Source of the DNA: CBDULQ01 sp965368115
Lineage (GTDB): Bacteria; Pseudomonadota; Gammaproteobacteria; SZUA-229
Assembly (NCBI GenBank): GCA_965368115.1
Contig: CBDULQ010000171.1
Location: 1 to 8,122 of the forward strand
Reading direction: 5' to 3'
DNA: 8,122 nucleotides
The notes beneath the pieces were generated by a model. It did not search any database, was not told the origin of the DNA, and saw nothing but the letters and a program-made list of their open reading frames with translations. Position numbers and translations under genes: made by a program. The number at the start of each line of letters is the position of its first letter. The stretch's first letter is position 1. This document shows, one piece after another, positions 5,674-8,122 of the stretch.

Positions 5674-6387
5674 TTAAGCGGGAACCTGTTCTTTGTCATC
5701 GACGGACTGACCGTCATCGTCTTTCTGCTCTACCGGTGCCGGTTTCGGTTGTGGAATGCGGGCATCGATGAGGCGCTTGGCGGCCAGAATGAAGCCCAGC
5801 ATCAGAAAGCCGCCGGGCGGCAGAATCATCAGCAGGAAGCCCTTGTATTCGGGAATCAGGGTCAGTTCCATGAATGAAAAGGAATCACCCAGCAACAGGG
5901 AAGCGTTAGCGAATAGTGTGCCGCTGCCGATGATTTCGCGGGTGGCGCCGAGCACCACCAGGGCGAAGGTAAACCCGATACCCATCATCAGGCCATCGAA
6001 CAGGGAAGGCAGTGGTGCATTGCGAAACGCAAAAGATTCGGCGCGGCCGAGGATCGCGCAATTGGTCACGATCAGTGGTACGAACAGCCCCAGTACTTTA
6101 TGCAGATCATGCATCCAGGCGTTCATGCTCATGTCCACCAGGGTGACGATAGTGGCGATGATCAACACGAATACCGGGATACGTACTTCCTGGGTAATGA
6201 TGCCGCGCAACAGGGAAATGGTGACACCGGACATGACCATCACTACCAGACTGGCCAGCCCCATGCCGAGACCGTTAGTGGCTGTGCCGGTGACTGCAAG
6301 CAGGGGGCACAGGGCCAGCATCTGGGAGAACACCACGTTGTTGTCCCAGAAACCGTCACGCGCAATACGTTTGTAATCATGACTCAT
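5674..6387 (-). CDS. rnfE: Electron transport complex subunit RnfE
   Basis: This 237-residue integral membrane protein is the RnfE/RsxE subunit, homologous to NqrD of the sodium-pumping NADH:quinone reductase. It has about six membrane helices. The conserved N-terminal block NNVVFSQMLALCPLLAVT (16-33) and the later IVTNCAILGRAE (106-117) are present. Cys27 and Cys110 in these blocks correspond to the cysteines that, in Nqr/Rnf structures, share an intramembrane [2Fe-2S] cluster with the paired subunit (RnfA/NqrE), which would lie outside this window. The C-terminus carries a Pro/Lys- then Asp-rich tail (about 205-237), slightly longer than usual. Its start overlaps the end of rnfG by 11 bases and a GGAG lies within rnfG (minus strand, 6398-6401), indicating translational coupling. 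Confidence 0.96.
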   Translation of the reverse strand: MSHDYKRIARDGFWDNNVVFSQMLALCPLLAVTGTATNGLGMGLASLVVMVMSGVTISLLRGIITQEVRIPVFVLIIATIVTLVDMSMNAWMHDLHKVLGLFVPLIVTNCAILGRAESFAFRNAPLPSLFDGLMMGIGFTFALVVLGATREIIGSGTLFANASLLLGDSFSFMELTLIPEYKGFLLMILPPGGFLMLGFILAAKRLIDARIPQPKPAPVEQKDDDGQSVDDKEQVPA

Positions 6388-7093
6388 GTTGATCGGTCTC
6401 CACTGCAGGTTCGGTTACAGTCGATGCGTTTTTATCCGACCTGGCCTTGTTCGGCTTGTCGTTGATCGGTTTCTCCACCGCAAGCAGCTGGCCGCGATGT
6501 TGATTGAAAATATCCAGCCCGGTTTTCACCGCACCCACGACCGCGCGCGGGGTGATGGTGGCACCGCTGAACTGGTCGAATACACCGCCGTCTTTTTTCA
6601 CATGCCATTCGGCTTCACTGAGTTTGGTCAGAGACAAGCCATCGAAGCTGTATATCCAGTTCGATTTGGCTTCTTCGATCTTGTCGCCGAGGCCGGGTGT
6701 TTCCGCATGGGATAGCACACGCACGCCGAGAATTTCACCCTGTGCGTTGATGCCCATGATGAGTTTGATTTCGCCGGCATAGCCCTGACCGCTGATACTG
6801 TAGGCCACCGCGGTGGCCTGGTCGTTTCTGACACCCTGGTAGGCAACGATGGTCTGGTCCTTGTGTTTTACCGTGACCATATTATCGAGCAGGTTGTTGT
6901 CGTGCGTAGCATCGGGAATCACCTGGCGCAGGGATTGTTGTAGATCTTCCGCCAGTCGTTGATCGATGGTGTCGTGGGTACTCAGGTCACCCATGACCAG
7001 CAGCGTTGCCGCCAGGGTCGCGAAGCCGCCCAGCAGCATGCCCTGGTAGCCGACACGTTTTTTATATGCGGGTTCCAGCGCCTGTTCAGTCAT
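6377..7093 (-). CDS. rnfG: Electron transport complex subunit RnfG, covalent-FMN protein
   Basis: This 238-residue subunit is anchored by one N-terminal membrane helix (about residues 16-35), with an FMN-binding domain in the periplasm. It is homologous to NqrC. The flavin site SGAT lies at 176-179, within DQFSGATITPRAVV; Thr179 (codon 6557-6559) should carry FMN through a phosphoester bond added by the ApbE flavin transferase. HAETPGLGDKIE (129-140) is the other strongly conserved FMN-domain motif. After the domain, a Lys/Asn/Glu-rich tail (about 210-238) looks unstructured and is probably variable. It overlaps rnfD by eight bases, with GGAG (minus strand, 7101-7104) seven bases from its ATG, inside the end of rnfD. 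In the complex it passes electrons in the periplasmic-side flavin relay. Confidence 0.96.
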   Translation of the reverse strand: MTEQALEPAYKKRVGYQGMLLGGFATLAATLLVMGDLSTHDTIDQRLAEDLQQSLRQVIPDATHDNNLLDNMVTVKHKDQTIVAYQGVRNDQATAVAYSISGQGYAGEIKLIMGINAQGEILGVRVLSHAETPGLGDKIEEAKSNWIYSFDGLSLTKLSEAEWHVKKDGGVFDQFSGATITPRAVVGAVKTGLDIFNQHRGQLLAVEKPINDKPNKARSDKNASTVTEPAVETDQHES

Positions 7094-8122
7094 TGCTGTT
7101 CTCCGCTTCGGTGGCGTAGCTCAGGGGTTCACCCTTGCGGGTACGACCGTAAATGCGGGGGCGCACGTAGTGATCGATCATCGGTGTAAAACCGTTCATG
7201 AGCATCACGGCAAAGGCCATGCCTTCCGGGTAACCGGCCCAGGTGCGAATCACGAAGACCAGCAGGCCACAGCCGGCACCGAATATCAGTTGACCGAGTT
7301 TGGTGACCGGTGAAGTCACCAGATCGGTGGCAATGAAAAAGGCGCCGAGTAAGGTTGCGCCGGACAACAGGTGATACAGGGCATGCGGGTAATGTTGCGG
7401 GTCGATCCAGTGAAACAGGGTGGCGAGCAGGGCAATGGTGGCCATCATCGCAACCGGGATATGCCAGGAGATGATGCGCAGGAACAGTAACACCAGACCG
7501 CCGACCAGAATCAGCAATGCAGATGTTTCACCCAGGCTGCCGGATACATTCCCCACCGCCAGCTGCATTGGATTAAAGGTGTCGACCAGTACGTCGCTCA
7601 GTTCGAGGCCGCGACCCACTTCGGTTTTGATATGGCCGAGAATGGTCGCGCTCGATGTAGCATCGAACGTGGTCTGTAAATCGAAGGTAATACGCAGGGA
7701 TTCGATCAGGCCCGGTGTGTTGGCGCTGAACAGCGGATGCGGCATCACCCAGGTGGTCATTTCAAGTGGAAACGAAATCAATAATGCGACGCGCGCGACC
7801 ATGGCCGGATTGAACAGGTTCTGTCCGATACCGCCGAACACCTGTTTGCCGACGATGATCGCCAGTGCGGCGCCGACCACGGCGATCCACCAGGGCGCCC
7901 AGGGTGGCAGAGTCATCGCCAGTAACCAGCCGGTGAGAATCGCAGAGCCGTCGGCAAGATAAGGTTTGATCGGTTTACCCGCAATATACAGACAACCGGC
8001 CTCGATCCAGACACAGGAAAAAATGGTAATCAGAAATAGCCACAGGGCCGGCAGACCGAACTGGTAAATGCCATAGGCCGTCGCCGGCGTTAACGCCGCC
8101 ATCACCCACAGCATGGTGCGAC
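7086..8122 (-). CDS. rnfD: Electron transport complex subunit RnfD, 5' end beyond the window
   Basis: This is the RnfD/RsxD subunit, homologous to NqrB, a multi-helix membrane protein carrying covalent FMN. The frame is open to the right edge: the codons before the ATG at 8114 read Arg-Thr, and R-T-M-LWVMAAL lines up with the S-R-I-M-LLVLLA region near residue 20 of E. coli RsxD, recalled from memory. About 20 residues therefore appear to be missing and the ATG at 8114 is not the start. Numbering from that Met, family motifs include GWLLAMTLPPWAPWW (62-76), KQVFGGIGQNLFNPAM (90-105), DATSSAT (151-157) and the late SGATLLGAFF block. Thr157 (codon 7644-7646) corresponds to E. coli Thr187, the FMN attachment residue. 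The C-terminus, with YVRPRIYGRTRKG followed by about 12 acidic/polar residues, is normal. Upstream rnfA, rnfB and rnfC would be expected beyond the right edge. Confidence 0.96.
   Translation of the reverse strand, partial: RTMLWVMAALTPATAYGIYQFGLPALWLFLITIFSCVWIEAGCLYIAGKPIKPYLADGSAILTGWLLAMTLPPWAPWWIAVVGAALAIIVGKQVFGGIGQNLFNPAMVARVALLISFPLEMTTWVMPHPLFSANTPGLIESLRITFDLQTTFDATSSATILGHIKTEVGRGLELSDVLVDTFNPMQLAVGNVSGSLGETSALLILVGGLVLLFLRIISWHIPVAMMATIALLATLFHWIDPQHYPHALYHLLSGATLLGAFFIATDLVTSPVTKLGQLIFGAGCGLLVFVIRTWAGYPEGMAFAVMLMNGFTPMIDHYVRPRIYGRTRKGEPLSYATEAENSND

Noticed and set aside
7420..7962. Long frame on the plus strand opposite rnfD
   Set aside because: rnfD is certain by motif; the opposite translation has no domain or export signal and reflects codon bias.
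8112..8114. ATG at 8114 as the start of rnfD
   Set aside because: The frame is open to the edge and the preceding Arg-Thr codons align with the family, so the true start lies outside the window.

Overview
The window looks like a gammaproteobacterial chromosome segment. The firmest evidence is the last third: four minus-strand genes in the order rnfD-rnfG-rnfE-rnfH, the tail of an Rnf (Rsx) electron-transport operon of the rnfABCDGEH type found in proteobacteria. Their cofactor residues are all visible. Species cannot be assigned from the sequence.

Layout, left to right. Positions 2-508 (+): the 3' part of an AT-rich gene of unknown function, open through the left edge. Positions 509-861: a non-coding leader with an inverted repeat, a candidate promoter and two GC-rich hairpins. 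Positions 862-2367 (+): a 501-residue exported, alpha-helical, Met/Gln/Ala-rich protein of no recognised family, closed by a strong intrinsic terminator (2391-2422). Positions 2655-3656 (+): a compact HD-domain phosphohydrolase of the SAMHD1/dGTPase-like class with an apparently complete active site. Positions 3905-4636 and 4629-4970 (+): an overlapping pair of membrane-protein genes, the first with a TM helix, a coiled coil and a C-terminal beta-rich domain resembling DUF1036, the second a small two-helix membrane protein. Positions 5015-5374 (+): a VOC-fold protein of the bleomycin-resistance/glyoxalase type. Positions 5401-8122 (-): rnfH, rnfE, rnfG and the bulk of rnfD, which runs off the right edge.

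The rnf genes form one tightly packed operon (8- and 11-base overlaps, then a 12-base gap). Their products belong to a membrane complex coupling electron transfer between NAD(H) and low-potential carriers such as ferredoxin to ion movement. The plus-strand genes are separate short units, each with its own leader, and converge on the rnf operon with only 26 bases between stop codons. No pathway links them; they read as an accessory block beside a conserved operon. Base composition varies sharply: 25% G+C at 121-180, 65% at 1081-1140, 43% at 2041-2100 and 75% at 7861-7920, which suggests a mosaic origin for the left half.

I found no rRNA, tRNA, CRISPR array, insertion sequence, integrase or obvious attachment site. 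The least explained parts are the exported helical protein, the membrane pair at 3905-4970 and the stand-alone HD hydrolase.
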